Shown: positions 1 through 10,097 of the stretch, piece by piece | Layout: each line of letters starts with the position of its first letter | How positions within the stretch are numbered: position 1 is the first letter of the stretch | The notes under the pieces: generated by a model | Told to the model about the DNA's origin: nothing | Databases searched by the model: none | What the model saw: only the letters and a program-made list of their open reading frames with translations | Made by a program: the position numbers and the translations under genes | From: Favolaschia claudopus | Lineage: Eukaryota > Basidiomycota > Agaricomycetes > Agaricales > Mycenaceae | NCBI GenBank assembly: GCA_037176885.1 | Contig: JAWWNJ010000104.1 | Coordinates: forward strand, 744,001 to 808,000 | Length of the DNA: 64,000 nucleotides | Direction: 5' to 3'

Positions 1-142
1 CGAACACAAGATAAAGTCTGCCGCCTGAAAGAACCGTCGAGGGAAGGGGTTCAGTGTCTGCATTTTCAGGTTTCTTCAGTTCGGCGGCATCGGGAGCCGC
101 TACGGCCTTGGCCTCGAGTTCGTTTACAGGGTCGGTAGCCAT
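1..142 (-). CDS. N-terminus of a probable MFS transporter (partial)
   Basis: An open frame runs off the left window edge from an ATG at 142, giving 47 residues. It is a hydrophilic, Ala/Glu/Pro-rich tail ending in LSGGRLYLVF, where a first membrane helix would begin. This arrangement (a 30-50 residue acidic cytosolic tail, then a hydrophobic start) is typical of fungal major facilitator drug/proton antiporters, which pump small molecules out through the plasma membrane. No transporter signature motif is inside the window, so the family call is an inference; another multi-pass membrane protein is possible. Confidence 0.45.
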   Translation of the reverse strand, partial: MATDPVNELEAKAVAAPDAAELKKPENADTEPLPSTVLSGGRLYLVF

Positions 143-1499
143 TGGGAGAGACGATACAGATGGGCTGCTGCAAGTCGAACACACAGGAAATCATACCATT
201 TATATAGTATCGCTGGGTGCGTGAAGGAAATTATCTGAAATGGCCTGGCCGACGAGACACGCACGTCCAGCAACCTCCCATCTCTGTTGAAGAAGACGTA
301 GCCGAAGAGAAAATGAATATTTTCGTCTCGCCGGACAGCCGCGCCTGAACGGCGCAACGCGCTATTGAGCCAGATTGATGAGATCGTGCCGGACGAATTA
401 TATGCCGGCCGCGCGTTTTCGCAAGACAAGATAAGCGTCAAGTGATCCGTCGAGTTTCGGGACAAGTTCGCCGAGGCGGCGGGATGTGAAGGAGCAGTCC
501 TGAGCAGTCGTTCAGCTAGTTGCACCAGCATTTCGACCTGAAACGAGTAACGAAGAAAGAATCGAGTGGTGTGTGGTTGGATTCAGACGACCACGATTCA
601 GACCAAGACTCCACTGGCAGTCCACATTGTTCCGAGTCAAGCAGCCAAGTCGTGGGGAATTAACTAAACGAAGCGGTGGATATGTAGCGTTGATGTAGCG
701 CGAAGAAAGACGCGAGGGCCGATCCTGGTCTCGTAAATCGGCAGTGACAAGACAGTCGTCACCTACGCCGATTCTCACATGCAGTTCACATGCAAAGTAA
801 GTTTCCTCATCGTACAAACACAGGGCCCGTTTGTGTATAGCTGGAGTGCCCTAGAAAGACGCGACGAGATTCATCTTCTGCTGCTCAGAGAACATGAATG
901 CTGCGACTCGGAGTTGGCGTGGAAGGTGCTCCGGACAAGGTACGCAACTCGGGTGCTGTCGTTTGACTTTTCACACAGCACTTCAGCGGCATTACGATCT
1001 AACATAAACCATGTTTCTCGCCTTTTACTAGAGACATCCTGTCGGGTTGTAACTTCGTTGCCGTCTAACAATCTTTGGAACCTTCTCCTTGTGAGAGCCT
1101 TCGCTTTTTGGTGACAAGAGGCTGATTTTTGGTCGTTTGGTTGCGGAGCGAGCGCTGCGTATATGTACAACTTCAGGGAAACTGAGATTCAGACTTGAGG
1201 AGTGCCCCCCAGACTAATGTTATACACTTGTAAAGCCGTCTGGTGCATCTTCAGGCATATAGAGCTGTACCTGCAGCTTGGCTTGCGCTTGGGGATCGTA
1301 CACACCCCATCAAGACGCGGGGCTGGCAAAGCGACAATCCTTTTAAAAGTGGGGAGAATATATTATAGGTCAATACCACAATCAGAACGAGCCAGGCAAA
1401 CTCGTCCCTACTCGGAACGAAGGAGCACTAGGCAGCAAATCCAATTCTCTGGGATCGACTGCCGAAAAATCGCGGCTCTTCACCCGCCTCGTAGCAAGC
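143..1499. other. Non-coding stretch containing a cytidine deaminase fragment
   Basis: I see no convincing gene here. Short open frames lack family motifs and splice structure. The only recognisable content is the degraded copy of the cytidine deaminase 5' end at 811-1133, listed separately. The rest holds the 5' flank of the transporter and the 3' flank of the RING-CH gene. Confidence 0.5.
811..1133 (-). pseudogene. Truncated copy of the cytidine deaminase 5' end
   Basis: This segment matches 12307-12657 closely over its whole length, in the same orientation. It covers the upstream region, exon 1 and the start of intron 1 of the cytidine deaminase gene. The reading MFSEQQKMNLV aligns with MLSEQQTMDLV of the intact gene. 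One codon has been lost after LV, and a TAG soon follows where the intact exon reads into its splice donor. None of the catalytic exons is present, so this is a dead fragment. The match is visible directly; which copy is older is inferred from completeness. Confidence 0.8.
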
Positions 1500-3120
1500 T
1501 CACGCTTCGACAGCCACAAGTGGAGCAGCTGAAGCAAATCCTTGGCCTATGCGTGCAGTAGCAAGATCAAAATTGATTCTATTGAACACAGCACAAAGCA
1601 CACTCACCACGACGAATATCCCCAGGCCGACAGAATTTCGCCACCTGGTTGTAATGATCAGCACCATGTTTCCCTGCGACAAAAGGAAGGCCACCGACCA
1701 AACAGGATCGCACTCGTCCAGTTTCCGAATATCGCCCCATACAGCCCGCAGCACGAACTTGAGCGTCCGACCAGCGTCCTGGGGCTCCGCGGCGCTCGCT
1801 CGCCGCCATATCTCGCTGGCAGAGTACCTCCTCAGCGGCGGTGGAGGCAGGAAGCCCTTCCAAGCGGGACGCACAGCCAAGAAGCGCTTCAACAAATCGA
1901 AACGCTTCGACAGGCGTTGCAGGATGTTCCCCATGATATTGGAGATCAGAGGTACAAGCAACGCGCCGCCGATGGCGCTGCCTGCTTTGCGCATGTCCAG
2001 CGCAACTACGCGACCTTCCTCGTTGGGGTTCTCACCGCGATTGGCGATTCCGCCACCGTTACCGCGACCTGCATCACCGTCATTATTTTCCGCCTCCGCC
2101 CTGACGTCGGCCGCTCGCTCCATGTCGTCGAGGAACCGCTGCAGGAATCCGCGAATGCCGCGATTCTGTCGGGGTCGGGGTGGGGCTGGTCCGAGATCTA
2201 GCAGCCAGCGTGAGAACTTGGTGAAATAGTAGTTATACAGCTTCCTGGTAATTGGAAGGAGTACGAAGCCGAATATGAGCGGCGATGGTGGCCAGGGCAG
2301 CCCAGAACCTGGCCTGAGCTCGAGAATAGCGGGCGGGGCAACCTGAGGGTCTTCCCAGTTGTAAGATGGGAGAAACGCGAATGTGGGCCAGGTAGCCAAT
2401 AGGGCGGAAATGGTGTAGTTCAGACCGAGGCGCGACAATATGAGCCCGGCTGGGATCAACACGATGTTGAATTTGGCAATGAGAGGCCATTGAGAGCGGT
2501 CATGCCCCAAAAGAAGTTCGAACGTTCTTGTGAAATGTGAGTGAAGCAATAGACGACAGAGAGGAGGACGGGCGTACTCGTCTCCAACGTATTTCCTCAG
2601 CGCCCAAGACCCATAGGTTATATGCGCACGATAGATAGCTGGCTATATTTTGAGTGCACCGCCGGGTCAAAGAAGAAATACAGACCTCGCACAACGAAGT
2701 AGATTCCGGCGAGAAAGAAGCCTAGATCAACCTACAAGCCATATTACAATAGACTCAGATTCGAAACAAATGTACGTGCATAAGACAAATTCTTGTCTAT
2801 TGCGCGCAGCACTCTGAGTACGGCCGGATTGTTGCTTTCGACCTCGTAGACGGTCTTGCATTGCGGACACTGACGAGCGCTTGACTCGCGACCTGTGCCT
2901 TCAGACGACTTGATCCATTCCAAAAGACAAGACTCGTGGGCGACAAGGGTGCAGTTGCAGGGATGTACCCAGGCTCGCGGAGTAACCAGATCGTCTCCGG
3001 CTTTCTCCTCTTCTCTGCATATGTAGCATAGTTTGACCTAGCAGAGTTGTAGAAGTATTGACAAGATAAGTGCTTGCAACATACGCGCAGATCAGCTAGC
3101 GTTGGGGGCCGGTCGCTCAT
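1500..3120 (-). CDS. RING-CH (MARCH-like) membrane E3 ubiquitin ligase
   Basis: Exon 1 (MSDRPPTLADLR) joins an exon encoding a C4HC3 RING-CH zinc finger: CYICREEE, then HPCNC, H, C and CPQC at about residues 16-70. RING-CH proteins recruit an E2 enzyme to ubiquitinate membrane substrates, usually at the ER or endosomes. At least three short introns are needed; one runs about 50 nt between YFV and PAIYRAH. The large 3' exon encodes several hydrophobic segments separated by a charged, Gly/Asn-rich loop, so this is a multi-pass protein of about 480 residues. It is far shorter than Doa10/SSM4 and does not look like a fragment. The exact second intron, near 2770-2730, is uncertain. It is divergent from eIF2 gamma across an 850 bp gap. 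Confidence 0.75.
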
Positions 3121-3969
3121 ACTGGCTGGGGAGGGAGGTGAAAGGAAGGGAGAGCCGACTCAGCCGAGGTTGTGAGAATATAACACAGACAAGCAACCCA
3201 TATTGGCCGCATTTGGTAATTTTTAAAAATCCTCCCTGAGCACAAGGCTTGGACATAACAGTGACTTGTACATGGGTAGAAAGCAATATGTTCTGCATCG
3301 TATTGACGTCTTCTCGAAACTCAAGCTTACGGCTTGTAAGGTTGACTGTCCGCCTAACGATGCTCATTAATATTCATGGTCTCCTCTCTTCCAACCCTTC
3401 AACCCCCAGGCCGCTCAGATGAACTAGTAGCCTGTGTTACGCTTGATTCTCTTCTGAGTCAGTTGGCAAATTGTGAGCTAAACCCACGCGAGCTTGCGAT
3501 CGGCTGGGTTCAGTGGAAGATAAGGGAGAGTACTGTTACAGTACTATTTCAATCAATTCGACTGTCACGTGTCACAGGCGGCCAGGCCCCCAAATTGACG
3601 AATTCTTTGATCTTTTCACCGTGGACTGGTTCGAGTCTAACGCGTTCCTCAGTTCCCGTAATCAAGTCGGGTCTTTAGCAGTGTTCAATTTAGTTCTAAT
3701 CAATAATTCACTCTCTATATAAGTATTATGTATCTGAAATTTTAAACTCTTTAGCACCCAGAGTTACGATGTGCTTGAGGACGATTGCCACCGTACACCC
3801 TGGCACTTGGACCCACAGTAGATGCCGTTCAATGCCGAGCGGAGTGTAAACTGGGCCGAGCAGCCGCGTCACGTGTGCAACTCTTTCCTCCTGCCACATT
3901 TTTTGGAATCAAGTCAGATTTCGTCTGCTACTTTCTGACTCTTCCCTCCACCACAAAATCATCACGAAT
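3121..3969. promoter_or_regulatory. Divergent intergenic region between RING-CH and eIF2 gamma
   Basis: About 850 bp separate two divergent starts. Only short, motif-free open frames are present, so this is presumably the shared promoter region. I see no RNA gene or repeat in it. Confidence 0.5.
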
Positions 3970-5642
3970 ATGGCGGGCGACGAAACACTGCAGAAAGACC
4001 ACGAAGAATCGGGATCTGAAGACGAGGAGGACGTGATCCCAATCGTCGACGTCGATCCAACGACTCTTACACCTCTGTCCCCCGAAGTTATATCGAAACA
4101 AGTGTGTTATGGGCCTTGATATCTTTGATAGATGTTAAAATCCTATCCCACAGGCCACAATCAATCTGGGTATCGTCGAATCGCGGTTTGGTGGGATTTT
4201 GACTCATCCACCGAATAGGTACAATCGGCCATGTCGCGCATGGGAAATCCACCGTGGTGAAGGCCATATCCGGCGTCATGACTGTCCGATTCAAGAACGA
4301 GCTCGTGCGGAATATCACCATCAAGCTCGGTTACGCCAACGCAAAGGTGCGACTTGCATCCGTTCACCCACTGATTCGACCCATTCACAGTCTCCAGATC
4401 TACAAATGCGAAAACAAAGCCTGCCCGCGACCAGGATGTTACCGATCTTACCGCTCTGACAAAGAGGAGAGCCCTCCCTGCGAACGACCCGGATGTAATT
4501 CCCGAATGAAGCTCGTCCGACATGTTTCCTTCGTTGACTGTCCCGGCCACGACATTCTCATGGCTACCATGCTTAACGGTGCCGCGGTCATGGACGCCGC
4601 ACTACTCCTCATCGCCGGCAACGAAACCTGCCCCCAGCCCCAGACATCGGAGCATCTAGCTGCTGTAGAAATCATGAAGCTCGAACACATCATCATCCTT
4701 CAGAACAAAGTCGACCTCATAAAAGAAGCGCAAGCTCTGGAGCACCAGAAAAGCATCGCCGCTTTCGTCAAAGGCACCGTCGCCGAGTCATCCCCCATCG
4801 TCCCCATATCCGCGCAACTCAAATACAACATCGACGCCGTGAACGAGTACATCGTCAAGCGCATCCCCATCCCCGTGCGCGACTTCACCTCCGACCCCCG
4901 CCTGATCGTCATCCGTTCCTTCGACGTCAACAAGCCCGGCGCGGAGGTCGACGACCTCAAGGGCGGTGTTGCCGGCGGCTCCATCCTCACTGGCGTCCTC
5001 CGTCTCGGCCAGGAAGTCGAGATCCGCCCCGGAGTAGTCACCAAGGACAACGCGGGGCGCAACCAGTGCAAACCCATCTTCAGCCGTATCATGTCCCTCC
5101 ACGCCGAAAACAACCTCTTGGAGTTTGCTGTGCCTGGAGGTCTCATCGGTGTTGGCACTAGGATAGATCCGACGCTCTGCAGAGCGGACCGGCTTGTCGG
5201 GCAGGTGCTGGGTGCGGTGGGCAAGCTGCCCAAGATCTATACTGGTGCGTGGTCTGCTTTTACTGTGATAGCTCGACGAGTGCTCATTGATCCGCAGAAC
5301 TCGAAATCAGTCTCTTCCTCCTCCGTCGACTGCTAGGCGTCAAGACGGAGGACAAAAAACAGACGAAGGTGTCGAAGCTCGTCAAGAACGAGCTTCTCCT
5401 CATTAACATCGGCTCCACGTCCACTGGTGGACGAGTTTTGAGCGTCCGGGCTGATCAAGCGAAGATCCAATTGACCTCGCCCGCGTGCACGGAGATTGGC
5501 GAGAAAGTGGCGCTGTCGCGGCGTATTGAGAAGCATTGGCGGCTTGTAGGCAAGTTCTATTCTTTCGTCTCTTGGGGACGTAGCTAATCTTTCTTCAGGT
5601 TGGGGGAGTGTCCAGAGGGGTACTGTATTAGAAGTAGATTAA
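3970..5642 (+). CDS. Translation initiation factor eIF2 subunit gamma
   Basis: eIF2 gamma is the GTPase of the eIF2 complex that carries initiator Met-tRNA to the 40S ribosome. Five exons can be placed: 3970-4101, 4154-4169 (a 16 nt micro-exon), 4219-5244, 5298-5549 and 5599-5642, giving 489 residues, normal for the family. Visible motifs are the P-loop GHVAHGKST, the Cys4 zinc ribbon (CENKAC...CERPGC), DCPGHD (G3) and NKVDL (G4), followed by the beta-barrel domains and the conserved C-terminal RLVGWG. An acidic N-terminal extension precedes the G domain. The last intron starts with GC, not GT (G|GCAAGT at 5550); only this splice restores the family C-terminus. Confidence 0.95.
5550..5598 (+). 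other. GC-AG intron in eIF2 gamma
   Basis: A 49 nt intron with donor G|GCAAGT and acceptor TTCAG. Splicing here yields [10 protein letters not shown], matching the conserved eIF2 gamma ending. Using the nearby GT (5546) gives a different frame that stops early. Confidence 0.8.
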
Positions 5643-6225
5643 ATAACCGTATATCATTCAGTGTATCCTTGCATGTACTGTCCAATTTATGGATTCGGTG
5701 TACAACTCTTTCGATCTGAAGCAGTCGATTCCAAACAAATCAGTACTGGAAGACCACTGCAAGACTTCGGCCACAACCCTCCTTCCCAGTTTTAGGAGGA
5801 CCATCGATGTGCTTCGAATTGTAAGTCAGTTCGTTCTACTGAATCAAGTCTCGTTGTAGCTTGCGCAGGACACGCCCCTTCAGATGTGACGCGTCAATTG
5901 AAGAGTTTGAAACGGTCCACTTATCCTCGACGCGATCATTGAGAAGAAACGATTTTTGGCGGTAAATGCCAATTCCGAGTTCACAACAAACCGTAGCCCT
6001 CAAGGGGCTCAGGTCTCGATCAACAAGCGCTATTCCAATTCAAGGCGTTCCACCGTACGCCATCGACCGCTCCTTCGAATATCTCCAGCGCCGAAACAGA
6101 CGCTGTACTTGCGACAAAAAAGCATGAATTTTATTGTGTTGAACTACAGGAACGAAATTCTTTCAAGAAAAGGTAAACATGTACAGTAATCAGATCAAGA
6201 GGCGGCTTAACGAGTCGTGAGTTGT
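5643..6225. other. Gap between eIF2 gamma and SR gene; possible small gene
   Basis: Mostly unassigned. On the + strand two stop-free stretches could be joined across 39 and 43 nt gaps with GT...AG ends, from an ATG at 5807 to TAA at 6174-6176, reading MCFEF, then FWRGSGLDQQALF and a Lys/Arg end. The introns would be shorter than others in this window and no family is recognised, so this is only a candidate. Confidence 0.2.
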
Positions 6226-7547
6226 TCACCGAGAGCCCTCTTCTCTTTTAACATCTTCTCTTTTAATATCTTCCCTTTTGATATCTTCTCTTTTAAAATC
6301 TTCTCTGTTAACATGCACTTGTTCTTCTTCTTCACGCTTCATGTCGGGCGAGGCACTCCGCCGCCGTTCAGGCGACCTGCTTCTGCGTCTCTCGGGGGAC
6401 CTGCTCCGTCGACGTCTGGGCTCCCTTTCCCGATTATCGTCGACATCCCGCTCCTGTGCCCGCTCCCGCTCTCGATCTCTATCGCCCTCACGCTCACGGT
6501 CCCGATCTCTGTCACGTTCACTGCGCTCACGATCACCACCTTTTTCAGGGCGCCGGCGAGGACTCCGTGAACGGTCTCTGTCGCGGGACGGCCTAGGACC
6601 GGGACCTCGGTCGGAACGCCAGACAGAAGAAGGGGGGTTCTTAGCCCACTGGAAAAAACACGAATGAGTTCAATCTAGGCATTCGAAGAGAAGAGCGTAG
6701 GAAGGAATATCACGACGCTTACCTGGATACTCAGACGTGATCCATCAAAGGTTTTACCATGCCTAGCACAAACATGCATATGAACTTGTGTTGCTGGAGA
6801 TAGGCTGAACCTAACCAGGAGAAACTTACATATCATAATAGGCGTCTTCCGCGTCGCGGTTGGAGCGAAACTCAACAAATGCATAACTACGATATTTTCG
6901 AGGTTCGTTGAGCGATCGTTTTGACGGAGGTGAAATTCGAATAGGGACGAGAAGGGTTTTCTCGCGGGTAAAGGACGAAGCGGAAGCGGGTAGTCATCGT
7001 GTCCGATTTGTGGAAGTTCATGCGATTCGCGACTCGACTGGGGGAGGGCAGTGAACTGAGAAAAATTGATACGCACGGGTTAGTATTTGCTCGAGGGTTT
7101 CTCGGGGCTGGAACGTCACAACGGATGAGAGGACCAAACCTAGAAATGACAGAAAGAATTGAGTACAGGAATAGACAGTGCTGTAAAGACGAGGAGATAA
7201 AAAAGATGAGAGACCGACAACGGCGCTTGTTTTGTGATCAGTACAATCGATCTAGAGGTCAAAGCGAGGTGCACAACGCGCTCATTTGCCTTTTTCAAAC
7301 GTCCAGCGCGGTGTTGAGCCCGCCTTTGGCGCTACCGCCACGACTTTGATGCGAATTTTGGCAGGCTAGCCTACTCACCGTTCAAATTCGTACGCGAGCT
7401 CGCGCGCACGGGTAGAAGGATTGAAGCCGCTAACAAACTGCTTCCTGTCAGCTAGAGTCTAGAAAGACGATCCAAACGCACAAGGATGCGGGGCATGGCG
7501 AGTGATGGCGGTAAAAAGCCTAATGTCACGCGTCACAGCCGTGACAT
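6226..7547 (-). CDS. SR-type splicing factor, one RRM plus RS-like tail
   Basis: An RNA-binding protein of the SR family, expected in the nucleus in pre-mRNA splicing or mRNA export. The RRM is assembled from four exons: RNP2-like FVSGFNPST, then [20 protein letters not shown], RNP1-like YAFVEFRSNRDAEDA, and FDGSRLSIQWAKNPP. The junction joining ANTNP to YAFVEF uses an acceptor near 6880 and removes a long intron containing misleading open frames. The C-terminus is Arg/Ser/Glu/Asp-rich (RSRSPERR blocks, then dipeptide-like RDRE runs), and ends in tandem KRED(I/V/F) units. The first exon is uncertain: an ATG at 7547 would give MSRL before the RRM, but that ATG lies inside a repeated promoter-like motif. 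Confidence 0.8.
6236..6318 (-). repeat. Coding tandem repeat (about 18 nt unit)
   Basis: Four to five imperfect units of about 18 nt encode the hexapeptide REDIKR and variants at the end of the SR protein. They are AT-rich compared with the rest of the gene. Repeat number is likely to vary between strains. Confidence 0.75.
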
Positions 7548-7666
7548 CCAAATTTTTGAGCTTGAACCTGAACGTTGAACCATCAAGGTCCCCGGGCCGC
7601 CGAAGTCGAATCTATACCCCAGTCGCTGTATGGTGCACCTGAACATCTATTAAATGCTCCCATCTT

Positions 7667-10009
7667 ATGTGGAATTTTGCTTCTCGTCGGGGGGTACACG
7701 TACACTTGGTCAAAATCACACACCACCGCCATCACTCGTTCCGCGCCAGCAAAGTCACTACCTACCTCCGGAGTCTGTCCTTATTCTCTCAAGATCCGCT
7801 ATGGAATCTTGTTCTGGCACTACACCAACCCCAACGCACGTCTCTGACCCAAGCGCTGAATGCGTACAATGTCCCCCTTGACCAGTTTTCACTCTGGCGG
7901 CCGGCGCTATATGCGTCTGATATCGACAAGGCGTTGGAAAGCAGCGAGCACCCGAGACCTCTGTGGCTAGTTCTTTACTTGGCCGGGTACAAAGTTCGCA
8001 CCCCTGCACATGCCTCGGGACCCCTGCTGGATTTGAGCTTTTCTCATCTCGAAGCCGCTCCGTCCACAGTTCAGGCTCCCATTCTAGTCGTCACCATGAT
8101 ACATCTCGCGAGATTCGGCCTCGTCTTGCCCATGCAGCGCGTCATTGACGCCTTTCTGCTCGTCCCCCTTGCAGAACACCAACAGGTCCATTTCAACCAC
8201 CTTCTCGCTGCTATGACCGCAATCCGCGACCGCTCCCCTCAGACGGGCGAAAACACCGTCAAAGTCCTCCGTGCGATGGAAGCCCGCCAGCTTCGTCTCT
8301 GGCCGCGCATCTTCTCCGCACTGCTGGAGGATCGCTACGCAGCTCTGCAGCTCACCTCATACCTGCGCCGCCGCTCGACGGCCATGGGCGTGGTCCCCAC
8401 CGCCGCGCAGCTGGAGCAGTATCTCCGGGTCTACGCCGCAGACGGCGCAATCCACGACGCCCAACGCTACGCCGCCGCCATCCGCAACCTCGGTGCGCCG
8501 CCCGACCAAGCCTCCACCGCTGCCAGCAGAAACAATCGTGCAAACACCTCCCTCGTCCGTGCCCAGCCCGACGCCATCTCGGCGTTCGACTTCCTCGTCG
8601 GACTCGCCAAACAGTCGACGCGGCGGCCGTTCGTCCCCCGCCGCCCTTCCACCCACCCGCGTCATCTCCTGGGCAAGCGCAATGTGGACGTGTACGACTG
8701 GACCGCGGCTCTCTCCGTCGCAGCCCAGGACGCGGCCGTCGACGCGCATAGTCTCGTCCGGCTGTTCGTGCGCGCGTTGCCCACGACCGCTGAGTATCGC
8801 CCCACGGCTGCGACGCACACGGTGCTCATACGTGGGTTGCTCTTACGGCAGGAATGGGAGATGGCGTACATCTACTGGACGCGGCTCATGCGCTCTGGGA
8901 TCACTATCGACGAGCACGCGTTGGAAGCCGGGTTGCAGGCTACGACGCTCTCATTCCACCCAGCGGAAGCTTTCGCGTTGCTGGAAGTATACGCCGCGCG
9001 CGCCGATGCGCCGCTCGCGTTCCCACATCGCACACGCCGGCCGTTGAGGTTGACGACAGGCATGATGAATGTATTCATGTCCAGTCTGCACCGAATTCTG
9101 CGTCCGGATCTCATCTTCCGTCTATGGGACTCCATGGGCGAGCTGTACAACCTCCGCCCTTCCCCCGAGACGCTCCGCATCCTCCTCGACGCCGCCCAAC
9201 TCCCCCATCTGCTAGATGACTCCTTCGCCGGCCAGATCGCCCTCCTCGCCTCCAAAAATCCCTTCCGCCACCCTTCCAATTCCAATACCCGTCAACACAC
9301 CCGCGGGGAGCTCATCACGTCCCTCACCGCCCAGGCCGCAACGCCTTATCGTTCAGGTGTCTGGCGCGGGCGGCCTGCCGCCGAAACCGCCAGCAACATC
9401 TTCGCACAGGCCGTCCTAGGCGCCCCGGAGCGATTGCCCGTCGCACAGCTCGACCCCCCTGCGCATGCGGTGCGTCCGCACCCCGAGACCGACAGCGCCG
9501 CGCCGACCCTCCGCCTCGGCATGCCGCCTCCCCACTTCGCCTTAGCTGCGTCGGATATCCTGGACCCCGGCGGGCGCGCGCGCTTTCCCGAGTTGTTGAG
9601 TCTGCGGGACAGGGAGTGGTCTGCGTACATCCGGCTTCTAGGGATGACTCGGCGCGCGCCGGAGATCGCTAGAGCGTTGGTGTGGATGCGTGCTTTGGAG
9701 GTGCGGCCGAGCGAGCGGACGTTGGGGGTGGCGTTGGCGTTTTGGGGCGAGGTTAGTGTGCAGCCGCCGTTGATTGCTGCGATGGCGGGGCGCGGGGGGG
9801 ATGAGTACCTTAAGCTCGTGGAGTGGTTGGGGGAGTGGTGTGCTGTGGTGCCGGATGAGCGGATTGTGGGGCTTTGGCGGGCGGGTATAAATCGAGTGAG
9901 GACGCAAAGACGAGAAACGGTGGGTATGGGACGGTTTGTGGATGAGAAGGATCTTTGGACTATTGGAACGGGGCAGGATCTTAATAATAATACGGAGGAG
10001 GGCAAGTAG
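7667..10009 (+). CDS. PPR-like mitochondrial protein (single exon)
   Basis: An uninterrupted 780-residue frame, unusual in this intron-rich window. The N-terminus is rich in His/Arg and Ser with few acidic residues, fitting a mitochondrial presequence. The body is helical and contains degenerate pentatricopeptide-like units, for example TVLIRGLLLRQEWEMAYIYW followed by an RLMRSGITIDEHALEAGL helix. Fungal PPR-type proteins bind organellar RNA and act in mitochondrial RNA processing or translation. The repeats are too divergent to count by eye, so the function is an inference. The first in-frame ATG was taken as start. The codon usage is strongly GC-biased. Confidence 0.6.
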   Translation: MWNFASRRGVHVHLVKITHHRHHSFRASKVTTYLRSLSLFSQDPLWNLVLALHQPQRTSLTQALNAYNVPLDQFSLWRPALYASDIDKALESSEHPRPLWLVLYLAGYKVRTPAHASGPLLDLSFSHLEAAPSTVQAPILVVTMIHLARFGLVLPMQRVIDAFLLVPLAEHQQVHFNHLLAAMTAIRDRSPQTGENTVKVLRAMEARQLRLWPRIFSALLEDRYAALQLTSYLRRRSTAMGVVPTAAQLEQYLRVYAADGAIHDAQRYAAAIRNLGAPPDQASTAASRNNRANTSLVRAQPDAISAFDFLVGLAKQSTRRPFVPRRPSTHPRHLLGKRNVDVYDWTAALSVAAQDAAVDAHSLVRLFVRALPTTAEYRPTAATHTVLIRGLLLRQEWEMAYIYWTRLMRSGITIDEHALEAGLQATTLSFHPAEAFALLEVYAARADAPLAFPHRTRRPLRLTTGMMNVFMSSLHRILRPDLIFRLWDSMGELYNLRPSPETLRILLDAAQLPHLLDDSFAGQIALLASKNPFRHPSNSNTRQHTRGELITSLTAQAATPYRSGVWRGRPAAETASNIFAQAVLGAPERLPVAQLDPPAHAVRPHPETDSAAPTLRLGMPPPHFALAASDILDPGGRARFPELLSLRDREWSAYIRLLGMTRRAPEIARALVWMRALEVRPSERTLGVALAFWGEVSVQPPLIAAMAGRGGDEYLKLVEWLGEWCAVVPDERIVGLWRAGINRVRTQRRETVGMGRFVDEKDLWTIGTGQDLNNNTEEGK

Positions 10010-10097
10010 ATGCTATATATTGTCAACGTGGTACATCTATACAATTCATTCATATCCATTCCATTGTCAGTAATGACTCTGCGAATTGAGACTGAGG

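Noticed and set aside
124..531. 135-codon minus-strand open frame
   Set aside because: Starts and ends without splice logic, has no family motif and overlaps the real transporter start in another frame.
1542..2229. Two plus-strand frames of 219 and 226 codons
   Set aside because: They are mirror frames of the RING-CH gene's large exon, which has the membrane-helix pattern and joins to the zinc finger.
3600..3660. tRNA-like GGTTCGAGTC box near 3627
   Set aside because: No matching A box, acceptor stem or anticodon arm at the right spacing.
6278..6667. Arg/Ser-rich plus-strand frame resembling an RS domain
   Set aside because: It is antisense to the true RS/RD tail; the RRM exons on the minus strand prove the other strand codes.
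8271..9047. 258-codon plus-strand frame inside the PPR-like gene
   Set aside because: Shadow frame from the high GC third positions of the 780-codon gene.
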